Below are positions 15,997 to 22,871 of a stretch of DNA of 32,438 nucleotides, piece after piece. The translations under genes and the position numbers were made by a program. Source of the stretch: an uncultured Pseudomonadota bacterium. Lineage in GTDB: Bacteria > Myxococcota_A > UBA796 > SXON01. The notes below the pieces were generated by a model. It did not search any database, was not told the DNA's origin, and saw nothing but the letters and a program-made list of their open reading frames with translations. The DNA lies in contig CAIMSU010000109.1 of the NCBI GenBank assembly GCA_903844155.1, forward strand, positions 1-32,438, in the 5' to 3' direction. Each line of letters begins with the position of its first letter. The stretch's first letter is position 1.

Positions 15997-16910
15997 CCCG
16001 GGCCCGACGTGTCCGCCAGCACCCGCGCTTCGAGCGATGATCCCTGTCGAACCTCCACGACCCGCGCGCCGACGGCGAGCAGCTCCGCCAGCCGGGCAGA
16101 CGTCGCCTCGGGCAACGAGCGGGGGTCGTCCGCGACCAGCCGCAGCAGCACCGTCCCCGGTCGCCCGTCCACGAACGCCACGCCCACCGGAAACGGCGGC
16201 GCCAGCGTGATCGTCACCTCCCGGTCAGCGCCCGTCACCGCCGCCATCTCGCCCTCGCGCACGCACCGCCCGTGGTCGATCACGACGACGCGATCGCACA
16301 GCGACTCCAATTCCGCGAGGTTGTGGCTGCTCACCAGCACGGTCGTCCGCCCACGCAACGACGCCAACGACTCGCGCAGGTGCCTGGCCTGCGCCGGATC
16401 GAGCCCGCTCGTCGGCTCATCGAGAAGCACGAACGCCGGATCCCCAACGAGCGCCGAGGCGACGGTCACCCGCCTGCGCATGCCGTGCGAGAGCGTGCTG
16501 ATGCGCGCGTCCGCGCGATCCCCGAGCAACACCGACGCGAGCACGCTGTCAACGGCGTCGCCGATCCGCGCGCCGGGAATGCCCTGAAGCCGGCCCCAGA
16601 CCGTCAGCAACTGCCGCGGGGTGCTCGCCAGCGGTAATTCGGCGTCCTGCGGCAGGATTCCGACGCGGCCAGCGTGCCGTACAGGGTCAAACGGACCCAT
16701 TCCGAGGAGGTCGACTGTACCGCCGTCGGCCTGCAGGTAGCCGGCGATGATCGACATCGTCGTGGTCTTGCCCGCGCCGTTCGGACCGATCAACCCGCAG
16801 ATGCTGCCTTCGGGCACGGAAAAAGCGAGCGCGTCCAACGCCTGGTGCCGGCCAAAGCGCTTCATCAGACCAACGATGCTGAGCGCCGTCCCGGACGCCG
16901 GCCCGTTCAC
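15993..16910 (-). CDS. ABC transporter ATP-binding protein
   Basis: 305 residues. Walker A is GPNGAGKTT (about 42-50), signature LSHGMRRRVTVASAL, Walker B FVLLDEPTSGLDP and switch His in VLVSSHNLAELE. The ATPase domain is about 1-215; the C-terminal 90 residues (after EGEMAAVTGADREVTITLAP) are a divergent extension of the kind seen in ABC-2 type exporters of the drug, gliding or Nos subfamilies. It energises the permease encoded just upstream; its first codon overlaps the permease stop by 4 nt. Substrate unknown. Confidence 0.92.
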   Translation of the reverse strand: MNGPASGTALSIVGLMKRFGRHQALDALAFSVPEGSICGLIGPNGAGKTTTMSIIAGYLQADGGTVDLLGMGPFDPVRHAGRVGILPQDAELPLASTPRQLLTVWGRLQGIPGARIGDAVDSVLASVLLGDRADARISTLSHGMRRRVTVASALVGDPAFVLLDEPTSGLDPAQARHLRESLASLRGRTTVLVSSHNLAELESLCDRVVVIDHGRCVREGEMAAVTGADREVTITLAPPFPVGVAFVDGRPGTVLLRLVADDPRSLPEATSARLAELLAVGARVVEVRQGSSLEARVLADTSGPG

Positions 16911-17824
16911 AGGTCACGCCGCTGAAAACGGGCGAAGCCGGCTGCGAAAAACACGGTCGCCAACAGCGCGCTGCGCCCGAGCGCCGCCGCCAGGACACCC
17001 GGGTCCGTCGACCAGAAGTCGGCCCAGTACTCGGTCGGGATCGCCAGGGCGACGAAATCGCAGAGCCGGCCGACGCCGTCCGCGCCATGCCGACGCACCA
17101 ACTCATGAAGGATCGCCGCCGCCATCGGCATGAAGAAGAAGGTCAGCGCCGAGAGTACGCGAGCGCCGTTCGGGTTCCCGATCAGGAGGCTCGCCCCCAC
17201 CGCCATCCCCAAAAAGGGCAGGGAGAACGCGACCGACCACGCCGTCCGAACGCAGAGCGTCAGGAACAGGGCCAACGGCGGGTTCCCGCTCACCATGAAC
17301 AGCCCCATCCCCCACGCCAGCACGATCCCGAGCGCCGCGGCCGTAACGCCAAGCGCAAGCTGCCCAAAGAGCTTGCCGAACGCGATCTCCAACCTCCCCG
17401 TCCGCACCAGCAGGAACCGGATCGACCGCGAGCGAACCTCCGCGCTCACGGTGCCCGACGCCGTAAAAACCAGCACCATCGGCAACAATCCCATGCTGAA
17501 GATGCCCACCCAGAGCCCCAGCACCGGCTGGCTCAACAGCGCGTGCGCCGCATCGTCGCCGCCAACGAAGGGCGACAGCCACTGCTGGATGTCGCCGTTC
17601 TGGAGCAATTGCGGCAACATGGCGCCCGGTTTCGTGGTGGCCGGCACCCCTAGCGTCTCCGCGAGCTGCGCCTCGGCCGATGCCAGGATCTTGGCGTACA
17701 ACCATACGGAGAAGCCGATGCCGCCAAGGTAGGCGAGGATCACGAGCTGAAAGAGGCGCGTCCGCACCGCCTCGCCAAGCTCGTAGACCGCCACCCACAT
17801 CGTGTCCAGCAGCGATCGGATCAC
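16907..17824 (-). CDS. ABC-2 type transporter permease
   Basis: 305 residues with about six membrane segments: LFQLVILAYLGGIGFSVWLY near the N terminus, a soluble loop (about 47-100), then LGLWVGIFSMGLLPMVLVFTA, LALGVTAAALGIVLAWGMGLFMV, LALFLTLCVRTAWSVAFSLPFLGMAVGASLL, VLSALTFFFMPMAAAIL and a last one near LLATVFFAAGFA. The segment SAEVRSRSIRFLLVRTGRLEIAFGKL between helices is typical of ABC-2 permeases. It overlaps the upstream anchored protein gene by 4 nt. It probably forms the exporter with the following ATPase. Confidence 0.85.
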   Translation of the reverse strand: MIRSLLDTMWVAVYELGEAVRTRLFQLVILAYLGGIGFSVWLYAKILASAEAQLAETLGVPATTKPGAMLPQLLQNGDIQQWLSPFVGGDDAAHALLSQPVLGLWVGIFSMGLLPMVLVFTASGTVSAEVRSRSIRFLLVRTGRLEIAFGKLFGQLALGVTAAALGIVLAWGMGLFMVSGNPPLALFLTLCVRTAWSVAFSLPFLGMAVGASLLIGNPNGARVLSALTFFFMPMAAAILHELVRRHGADGVGRLCDFVALAIPTEYWADFWSTDPGVLAAALGRSALLATVFFAAGFARFQRRDL

Positions 17825-18543
17825 TGAAAGTCCGGGATTTCCTTCAGGTTCGCGAGGCCGGGAACGGCGTCGCCCGAGATGTACGAGAAGGGGTCGACCG
17901 CCTCGGGGTCCACGGTGTCGTAGACGTCCGCCGGGATGATGTCCCGCATCTTGTCGTCCGCTGCGATCACGGCGTCCAGCGTGTTTGCGGCGAATTCCAT
18001 GGCGTCGCGCCGGTCCGGGTCCTGCCCGCCGTTGGACGCGGTGACAAAGTCGTCCACCTCGGTCTTGAGCTTGCCGTTCATCTCGCTCATCGCGGCGTCC
18101 ACGGCCGCTACCTGGTCGTCATTCAGGTTCGCCTGCTCGGTCAACGCAGCGAGCGCTTGCGAGCGGCGGGCGTCGAGGGCCGCCTGCATTTCGGAGACGC
18201 TCTTCTTGATCTCCTCGGGGGTGAGCGGCGGGGCCGGCGGGGCGTCTCCGTCTTTCGTCGGCGGATCGACCGGTTTTGCTTCGCCAACCTGCATTTTAAG
18301 GTGCGCGCGCTTCTTCGGCTCTGCGTCATCCGCGGCGGCGTCTTGAAGCTCCTCCGGCGCCTTCGCGTGCAGCAGGTCCCGGATCCCATCCAGCGCCTTT
18401 CCCCCTCGACAATCGCTGTTGTGTGCCTTCGCCCGCAGCTCATCCATCTGCTTGCGCGCATCGAGCAGCTCCCCCCGCGGCTCCCACGCGCCAAGCACGA
18501 TCCCCACAACGAGCGCGATCACGGCGGGCACGAAGGACTTCAC
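17821..18543 (-). CDS. Membrane-anchored helical protein of unknown function
   Basis: 240 residues from GTG 18543. A single N-terminal membrane anchor (VPAVIALVVGIVLGAWEP) is followed by a helical, charged region (about 25-60), a Pro-rich linker (about 85-110), a long helix (about 110-175, EEIKKSVSEMQAALDARRSQALAALTEQ), and a C-terminal acidic region ending in DPFSYISGDAVPGLANLKEIPDF. I do not recognise the family. It is the first gene of the unit with permease, ATPase and CoA-transferase (4-nt overlaps throughout), so it may be a periplasmic adaptor of the exporter. No Shine-Dalgarno sequence; a GATA box has exact leaderless spacing. Confidence 0.72.
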   Translation of the reverse strand: MKSFVPAVIALVVGIVLGAWEPRGELLDARKQMDELRAKAHNSDCRGGKALDGIRDLLHAKAPEELQDAAADDAEPKKRAHLKMQVGEAKPVDPPTKDGDAPPAPPLTPEEIKKSVSEMQAALDARRSQALAALTEQANLNDDQVAAVDAAMSEMNGKLKTEVDDFVTASNGGQDPDRRDAMEFAANTLDAVIAADDKMRDIIPADVYDTVDPEAVDPFSYISGDAVPGLANLKEIPDFQ

Positions 18544-18549
18544 CGATTC

Positions 18550-18557
18550 GGCCTATC
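18550..18557 (-). promoter_or_regulatory. Putative leaderless -10 box of the ABC unit
   Basis: Minus-strand GATAGG from 18557 to 18552; T18555 is exactly 12 nt before GTG 18543. No -35 hexamer is recognisable. Confidence 0.5.
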
Positions 18558-18612
18558 CCGCGCAGGGGGACGCGCGCGTGCAGGCTCGGTGCACGGGGTC
18601 TTCCGGATCCCT

Positions 18613-18755
18613 TGGGCGGCTCGCTCCGAGGGGGCCGCATACGAAAACGGACGACGTCACTTTTGGCACATCGGAATGTGCCAAAAGCTGACATCGTCCG
18701 TTTGCGTACGCGGCCCACGCCGATCCAGAATCCATATGGAACGCCGCGTTGCCCC
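18613..18755. repeat. Dispersed repeat, copy 1, interrupted by a large hairpin
   Basis: The left end TGGGCGGCTCGCTCC (18613-18627) is identical to 32106-32120, and the right end (18733-18755, containing GGAACGCCGCG) matches 32143-32165 at 19 of 23 positions. In copy 2 the two ends are 22 nt apart; here they are 105 nt apart, with the 85-nt hairpin 18632-18716 in between. The two ends are roughly inverted with respect to each other (GGGCGGC versus GCCGCCC in copy 2), as in small non-autonomous elements. Confidence 0.6.
18632..18716. repeat. 85-nt near-perfect hairpin related to the in-frame palindromes
   Basis: Arms 18632-18671 and 18676-18716 are complementary except for three mismatches and one bulged base, around a 4-nt loop CGGA. 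It contains the 16-nt core CAAAAGTGACGTCGTC on the minus strand, differing from the core of the in-frame palindromes by one base. Read on the minus strand in the same phase it would give DVPKVTSSVFV, comparable with DVSKATSSLLI in the CoA-transferase. Here it is intergenic. There is no T-run, so it is not a typical terminator. Confidence 0.8.
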
Positions 18756-18804
18756 AGCGCCGTCAACGGAGCGGAGACTGCTCGGGGTTCGCTGCCGAAC
18801 AACT

Positions 18805-18891
18805 CTTGACACGTCAAGGTCACCTTCCGTGTCAACCCTAAAACAAAATTCGCGTCCTACTCTTGACGTGTCACCCCCAACGTGGTTCATT
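18805..18891 (+). promoter_or_regulatory. Candidate promoter with paired TTGAC-n-GTCA operator-like sites
   Basis: Site 1 CTTGACACGTCAAG (18805-18818) and site 2 TTGACGTGTCA (18863-18873) are near-palindromic variants of each other, with a half-site GTGTCAA at 18829-18835 between them. The TTGACG of site 2 (18863-18868) is followed after 17 nt by TTCATT (18886-18891), a plausible -35/-10 pair. This stretch is markedly AT-richer than its surroundings. A 58-nt site-to-site distance suggests cooperative binding of a dimeric regulator. The regulator is not identifiable. From 18892 to 19069 the DNA is a C-rich, A-poor leader without any gene I can support. Confidence 0.45.
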
Positions 18892-19069
18892 GTCCGGACC
18901 GCCGCGTGATCCGCGACGGTCCGGTCTCCGGTCGCTCCCCGCCCCCTGCTCCCCGTCGACGGTCTCCCCCATCGTCGCCTGCTCCCCGCTCCCCGCCCGA
19001 CCTCCCCGGTCGACCCCGCGCCGACCCGCTCGCCGCCCGCTTCCCTCCCCGCCGCTCCCCGAGGCCCCG

Positions 19070-20164
19070 ATGCTGCCCGACCTTTTCTCCGAAAACGCCC
19101 CCTCCCCCGCGCCGATGAACCTCAAGCCCTGGCTCATCATGGGCGCCATCGGCGTTTCCCTGGCGTTGAACCTTGCTCTCGCCGTGCGACTCTCCATGCC
19201 CGGCGCCTCCGCGACGCCCGCCCCCGCCGCCGGCTCCGTCGTGCAGGCCGTCGCTCCCCCGGCGACCCCCGACGCCGCCGTGATCGGCGACGACACGACC
19301 GTCACGAACGCGCCCATCCCGCCCGCCCAGGTCGCGCCGCTCCCGCCACCGCTCGGCGCCGCCACGGAGGCCGGCTCGCACGTCTACTCAGGCGTCGTCA
19401 CCTCCTCGATCTCGGCCACGTTCACAGGTGTGACGGAGACGTCCCCCACCGCGCTCTCGGCCGTCTACACGCGCTTGTTCGCGTGGGACCTCGACATGCG
19501 CAAGGACCTGCACAAGGGCGATCTCGTGAAGGTGCTCTATGAACAGCCGCAGGGCGAGGAGCCGCTCGTGCTCGCCGCGACGTTCACCAGCCAGACCGGC
19601 ACGCCCCAGGAGCACGTCTACACCGCGTACCGCTGGCAGGCGCCCGGCGACCGGTTCCCCTCGTACTGGTCGCCCGATGGCACCGAGGTGCCCAAGCGCC
19701 TCGTCGCCGGCCCCCTCGAGGACTACGAGCAGGTCACCAGCCTGCTCAAGGACCGGCCGACGCACGAAGGAATGGACTTCAAGACGCCGATCGGCACGCC
19801 GGTCGAGGCCCCGCGCGCTGCCGTCGTCACGCGGATCAACTGGAACGAGCCGGCGAACGGCAACTGCGTGGAGCTTCGGTACACCGCAGACGGCATCATC
19901 GCCAAGTTCCTGCACCTGAACGAGATGCTCGTGAAGGAAGGGCAGACGCTCGCGGCCGGCACCGTGTTCGCCAAGACCGGGAATACCGGGCATTCAACCG
20001 GCGGACATCTGCACTACCAGCTTGAGCGCAACGGCAACGTGATCGACCCCGTCGACTACCACGGCACCCTGCGTCGCCAGCTCCAGCCCGACGCGATGGA
20101 CCGCTTCCACACCGAGACTGCAACCCTCCAGCAGCAGCTCAACGGGCAGGTCGCGGAGCGCTGA
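19070..20164 (+). CDS. Membrane-anchored M23 family metallopeptidase
   Basis: 364 residues. A cytoplasmic N terminus (about 1-18) is followed by a transmembrane anchor (PWLIMGAIGVSLALNLALAV, about 20-39), a Pro/Ala-rich periplasmic linker to about 100, an intermediate domain (about 103-225) resembling the OapA/Csd3-type region (VTSSISATFTGVTETSPTALSAVYTRLFAWDLD), and the M23 domain (about 228-330) with His232, Asp236 (HEGMDF) and His315 (GGHLHYQL). It probably cleaves peptidoglycan cross-links or, like several anchored homologues, shapes the wall. ATG 19070 has GAGG 5 nt upstream and matches the domain start; ATG 19115 is an alternative. The in-frame sequence upstream to 18863 is Pro/Arg-rich and looks non-coding. 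Convergent with arsC. Confidence 0.87.
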   Translation: MLPDLFSENAPSPAPMNLKPWLIMGAIGVSLALNLALAVRLSMPGASATPAPAAGSVVQAVAPPATPDAAVIGDDTTVTNAPIPPAQVAPLPPPLGAATEAGSHVYSGVVTSSISATFTGVTETSPTALSAVYTRLFAWDLDMRKDLHKGDLVKVLYEQPQGEEPLVLAATFTSQTGTPQEHVYTAYRWQAPGDRFPSYWSPDGTEVPKRLVAGPLEDYEQVTSLLKDRPTHEGMDFKTPIGTPVEAPRAAVVTRINWNEPANGNCVELRYTADGIIAKFLHLNEMLVKEGQTLAAGTVFAKTGNTGHSTGGHLHYQLERNGNVIDPVDYHGTLRRQLQPDAMDRFHTETATLQQQLNGQVAER

Positions 20165-20185
20165 CCAGCCGCGGAGAATCGGGCG

Positions 20186-20608
20186 CTACGTCGCCCGTTC
20201 CCAGCCATTTTCGGCGATGAACACGGAGACTCGGCGTTGGACGTCGTCGCGGATCTCGCGGACGCGCGCGACGCTCTTGCCCTTCGGATCCTCAAGCGGC
20301 CAGTCCAGCCGCCGAACATGCCCAGGCGCGACCGGGCACTCCTCCCCACAGCCCATGGTGACCAGCCAACCGCAGTCGGCGACCCGCTCAGGCGTCAATT
20401 TCTGGGGCTTCACCGCCGAAAGATCGATGCCAAGCTCCGCCATCGTCGCGAGCACCTCGAGGTGGACTCGCTCGCCGGGCTGGGTACCGGCGGAGATGCC
20501 GCGAGCTTTGGCCGGATCGACGAGCTGATTGAAGAACGCGGCCGCCATCTGGGAGCGACCAGCATTGTGGACGCAGGCGTAGATGACGGTCGTGGGCGCC
20601 GCGCTCAC
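20186..20608 (-). CDS. arsC: Thioredoxin-type arsenate reductase ArsC
   Basis: 140 residues of the low-molecular-weight phosphatase fold. The active-site loop is CVHNAGRS (Cys12, Arg18), with redox cysteines among Cys79 (VADCGW), Cys87 and Cys91 (MGCGEECP), and the general acid in LDWPLEDPKG. It reduces As(V) to As(III) with thioredoxin as electron source. The start is GTG 20608, overlapping the aquaporin stop (GTGA). Placement directly behind an aquaporin fits the AqpS-ArsC scheme described for Sinorhizobium meliloti, where arsenite made by ArsC leaves passively through the channel. No ArsB or Acr3 pump is present here. Confidence 0.93.
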   Translation of the reverse strand: MSAAPTTVIYACVHNAGRSQMAAAFFNQLVDPAKARGISAGTQPGERVHLEVLATMAELGIDLSAVKPQKLTPERVADCGWLVTMGCGEECPVAPGHVRRLDWPLEDPKGKSVARVREIRDDVQRRVSVFIAENGWERAT

Positions 20609-21303
20609 GACGGGCTCCCCGTCGGGCTCGGCGTGTCCAAAGTGACCGGGACAAGCCAGGAAAACATCGCGGTCGCGGCGAGGGCCCCGAGGACCTGCGC
20701 GACGACAAAGCCTGGAACGTCCGACGGCCGGATCCCGGCGAAGGTGTCGGTCAGCGAGCGGGCGAGGGTGACGGCCGGATTGGCGAAGGACGTCGACGCC
20801 GTGAACCAGTACGCGGCCACGATGTACGCCGCGACGGCGAAGGGCGTGGCAACAGGTGTGCGGCGGGAGACGCCGAAAATCGTCGCGATGAGGCCGAAGG
20901 TGGCGACGAACTCGGCGAGCCATTGCGCTGGACCGGTCCGTACATGGGACGACAGGGTGAACGCCGGAAGTTCGAACATGAGGTCCGCGAGAGCGACGCC
21001 CAGGACCCCGCCGAGCACCTGCGCGACGAGGTAGCCCGGCACGTCCCGCCACCGGGTTCCGCCGCCGGCCGCATCCGCGAGCGTGACCGCGGGGTTGAAA
21101 TGCGCCCCCGAAACCGGCCCAAACGTGAGGATCAACGCGATGAGTCCTCCGCCCGTCGCCAACGCGTTGCACAGCAGCGCCAGACCCATGTTTCCGCCAC
21201 AGAGCCGCTCCGCCATGATCCCGGAGCCAACTACTGTGGCGAGGAGCAGTGCCGTCCCCAGGCCTTCAGCGACGAGGCGCTGGGCAAGCGTGGTCACTCG
21301 CAC
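20605..21303 (-). CDS. MIP family aquaporin/glyceroporin (AqpS-like arsenite channel)
   Basis: 232 residues with six membrane helices and two NPA loops (SGAHFNPAVTLAD and TSFANPAVTLARS). Starting at GTG 21303 it overlaps the arsR end by 10 nt, and its stop overlaps arsC. The gene order arsR-aqp-arsC indicates arsenite permeation, by analogy with AqpS. Known aquaglyceroporins conduct undissociated As(OH)3 down its gradient, so detoxification would work when arsenate enters through phosphate transporters. The assignment to the family is certain; the substrate is inferred from context. Confidence 0.9.
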   Translation of the reverse strand: MRVTTLAQRLVAEGLGTALLLATVVGSGIMAERLCGGNMGLALLCNALATGGGLIALILTFGPVSGAHFNPAVTLADAAGGGTRWRDVPGYLVAQVLGGVLGVALADLMFELPAFTLSSHVRTGPAQWLAEFVATFGLIATIFGVSRRTPVATPFAVAAYIVAAYWFTASTSFANPAVTLARSLTDTFAGIRPSDVPGFVVAQVLGALAATAMFSWLVPVTLDTPSPTGSPS

Positions 21304-21665
21304 GCCGTCTCGCCCTTGCTCGCGACGAGGCGACTCCGGTCCGCCACGGCCCCCTCGGACTCAGCAAAGCCCTCGAGCACCGCCCGCAGGATCCGGGCAC
21401 GCGCCGGATCGGGCTCGTTGGCGAGGCGGTAATGGATCCAGCTTCCCTGCCGACGACTCGCCACGACGCCCGCGTTCCGCAGCACGGTGAGGTGCTGGGA
21501 GGCGTTCGGCTGGCTCAGCTCGAGCGCGGAGGAGATGTGGCAGACGCAGACCTCGCCGTGCGCCAGCAGCGCCACGATGCGCAGCCGGGTGTCATCCGCG
21601 AGCGCCTTGAGGAGCGCGCTGGCGGGTCGGACGTCGGGGAGCGTGGGAGCTTCGGTCATGCGCAT
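21294..21665 (-). CDS. arsR: ArsR/SmtB family metalloregulator
   Basis: 123 residues, winged-helix. The sensor motif in helix 3 is GEVCVCHIS, with Cys40 and Cys42, the As(III)-binding arrangement of ArsR; the third cysteine of the E. coli type (ELCVCDLC) is Ser45. The DNA-reading helix is SQPNASQHLTVLRNAGVV. It would repress until As(III) binds. ATG 21665 is used; a second ATG at 21659 is in frame. It begins 12 nt after the copper membrane gene, so it can be transcribed from the csoR promoter as well as from a possible own promoter (minus-strand TATTCG near 21676). The palindrome GCGCATATGCGC (21660-21671) covers the start codon and might be an operator. Confidence 0.9.
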   Translation of the reverse strand: MRMTEAPTLPDVRPASALLKALADDTRLRIVALLAHGEVCVCHISSALELSQPNASQHLTVLRNAGVVASRRQGSWIHYRLANEPDPARARILRAVLEGFAESEGAVADRSRLVASKGETACE

Positions 21666-21677
21666 ATGCGCGAATAC

Positions 21678-22865
21678 TTATGGCAACGGCCCGCCGCCCG
21701 CAAGCCCCGCGGCCGGCGCGACCACCTCGTACCCAAGCCGCGCGATCCGGTCTTCCACCGCCTCCAACCCCGCAAACCCGTCGCCCCACGAAATCCGGAC
21801 GCGCCCGGCGTCAACGTCGACATCGACTGCAGACACGCCGGCGACCTCTCCCAGCTTGCGGACCACCTTGAGCCTGCACGCGTCGCACGTCATCCCTTTC
21901 ACCCGGATCATCGCGGAGCCTTGCTGGACAACGCCATCCGCGACCGGCGCCGCCGTCACCCGCTCCTGGCCCGCCCCGTCGCCCACAGGCGTCACTGCAT
22001 ACCGCCCGCGCATCACGAACGCCCACGAGAATCCGGCGATCACCACGCCGCCAGTGACGCACGCCGCGATGGCATTCACCCCCATGATCGCCAGCATTCC
22101 GCCGATCATCCCGGACGGCATCCCGCCCATCATCCCCGCCATCAGCGCCATCGCCGAGACCATCACGGGGTTGTCGTGGTCCGGGTGGCCTTCGTGCTCG
22201 TCCAGCAGCCCCGCGAGCCAGCCACCCAACATCCCCCCGATCATCGTGCCGAACATGCCGTACATCATCGGCGCCATCATCACGGGGTGGCCGAGATCGC
22301 TGCCCATCATCAGCGCCATGACCATCGTGAGCGCGAGGATGACGACGGCGGAGATGGCGAGGAGGACGCTGACGCGGTCGGGCATGCGGAGCGGTTGGCG
22401 AGGGAGCGGGCGACCGTCGGGGCCGAGGAGGCGCCCTCGCTTGTCGAGGGTCGGCGCGCGGGAGACGCGGAGGGGGCGGAAGTGGCCGAGGAGGGCATGG
22501 CCGAGGGCAAAGGCCGTGAACCCGGCGAGGACCACCGCCCAGGGCAGGGTGACGAGGGCGAGGCCGGTGAGCGCCGTGCCGATGAGCCCTGCCGAGAGCG
22601 TGCCGAGCATCGATCCCATCGACGAGAGCACGCCCATGTCGAGGTCCGAGCAGCAGTCCTCCTCCATCATCGCGCCAAGGTAGCCGCCGACCCGCGCGCC
22701 GAAAAAGCAGCTCCAGGCCCCGTAGAACGTGAGCTGCAGGAGCACCATGTCCATCGCGCTGCCCGCGAAGCGCCAGCCGGCGAGGCCACCGCCGAGCAGC
22801 GTGAACGCTGAGAAGCCCAGGAAGATGTCCCGGGAGAGGCGACGACGGGCGGACAATGCGGGCAC
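21678..22865 (-). CDS. Met-rich polytopic membrane protein fused to a C-terminal HMA domain
   Basis: 395 residues. About eight to ten hydrophobic segments are arranged in two halves separated by a charged loop (about 135-165). The second half is very Met-rich (MVMALMMGSDLGHPVMMAPMMYGMFGT, then MVSAMALMAGMMGGMPSGMIGGMLAIMG), with His in GHP and DEHEGHPDHD. An acidic EEDCCSDLD lies in the first half. Residues 320-385 are a heavy-metal-associated domain with MTCDAC (Cys327, Cys330). Met and His in membrane segments plus HMA point to Cu(I) handling, perhaps a passive copper channel or a donor to CopA encoded 6 nt upstream. I know no established family name for the membrane part. Confidence 0.75.
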   Translation of the reverse strand: MPALSARRRLSRDIFLGFSAFTLLGGGLAGWRFAGSAMDMVLLQLTFYGAWSCFFGARVGGYLGAMMEEDCCSDLDMGVLSSMGSMLGTLSAGLIGTALTGLALVTLPWAVVLAGFTAFALGHALLGHFRPLRVSRAPTLDKRGRLLGPDGRPLPRQPLRMPDRVSVLLAISAVVILALTMVMALMMGSDLGHPVMMAPMMYGMFGTMIGGMLGGWLAGLLDEHEGHPDHDNPVMVSAMALMAGMMGGMPSGMIGGMLAIMGVNAIAACVTGGVVIAGFSWAFVMRGRYAVTPVGDGAGQERVTAAPVADGVVQQGSAMIRVKGMTCDACRLKVVRKLGEVAGVSAVDVDVDAGRVRISWGDGFAGLEAVEDRIARLGYEVVAPAAGLAGGGPLP

Positions 22866-22871
22866 AGCCTT

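Noticed and set aside
18632-18716. Hairpin as a rho-independent terminator
   Set aside because: It lies upstream of two divergent genes, not after a gene end, and has no T-tract on either side.
17680-18909. Long plus-strand open frame through the permease, the anchored protein and the hairpin
   Set aside because: It is antisense to two well-supported overlapping genes, is Arg/Pro-rich, and runs through intergenic hairpin and promoter sequence.
18863-19069. N-terminal extension of the anchored M23 peptidase to 18863
   Set aside because: The extra 69 residues are Pro/Arg/Ser-rich without any pattern, overlap the operator-like site, and the membrane anchor and Shine-Dalgarno sequence favour 19070.
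20186-20608. ArsC or another gene here as a selenoprotein because tRNA-Sec is present
   Set aside because: Redox positions are encoded as Cys and the stop is TAG; I found no in-frame TGA flanked by conserved coding sequence in the window.
21660-21671. GCGCATATGCGC palindrome over the arsR start as a firm ArsR operator
   Set aside because: It is short, GC-rich and partly coding, and does not show the longer interrupted repeat of known ArsR sites; noted only as a possibility.
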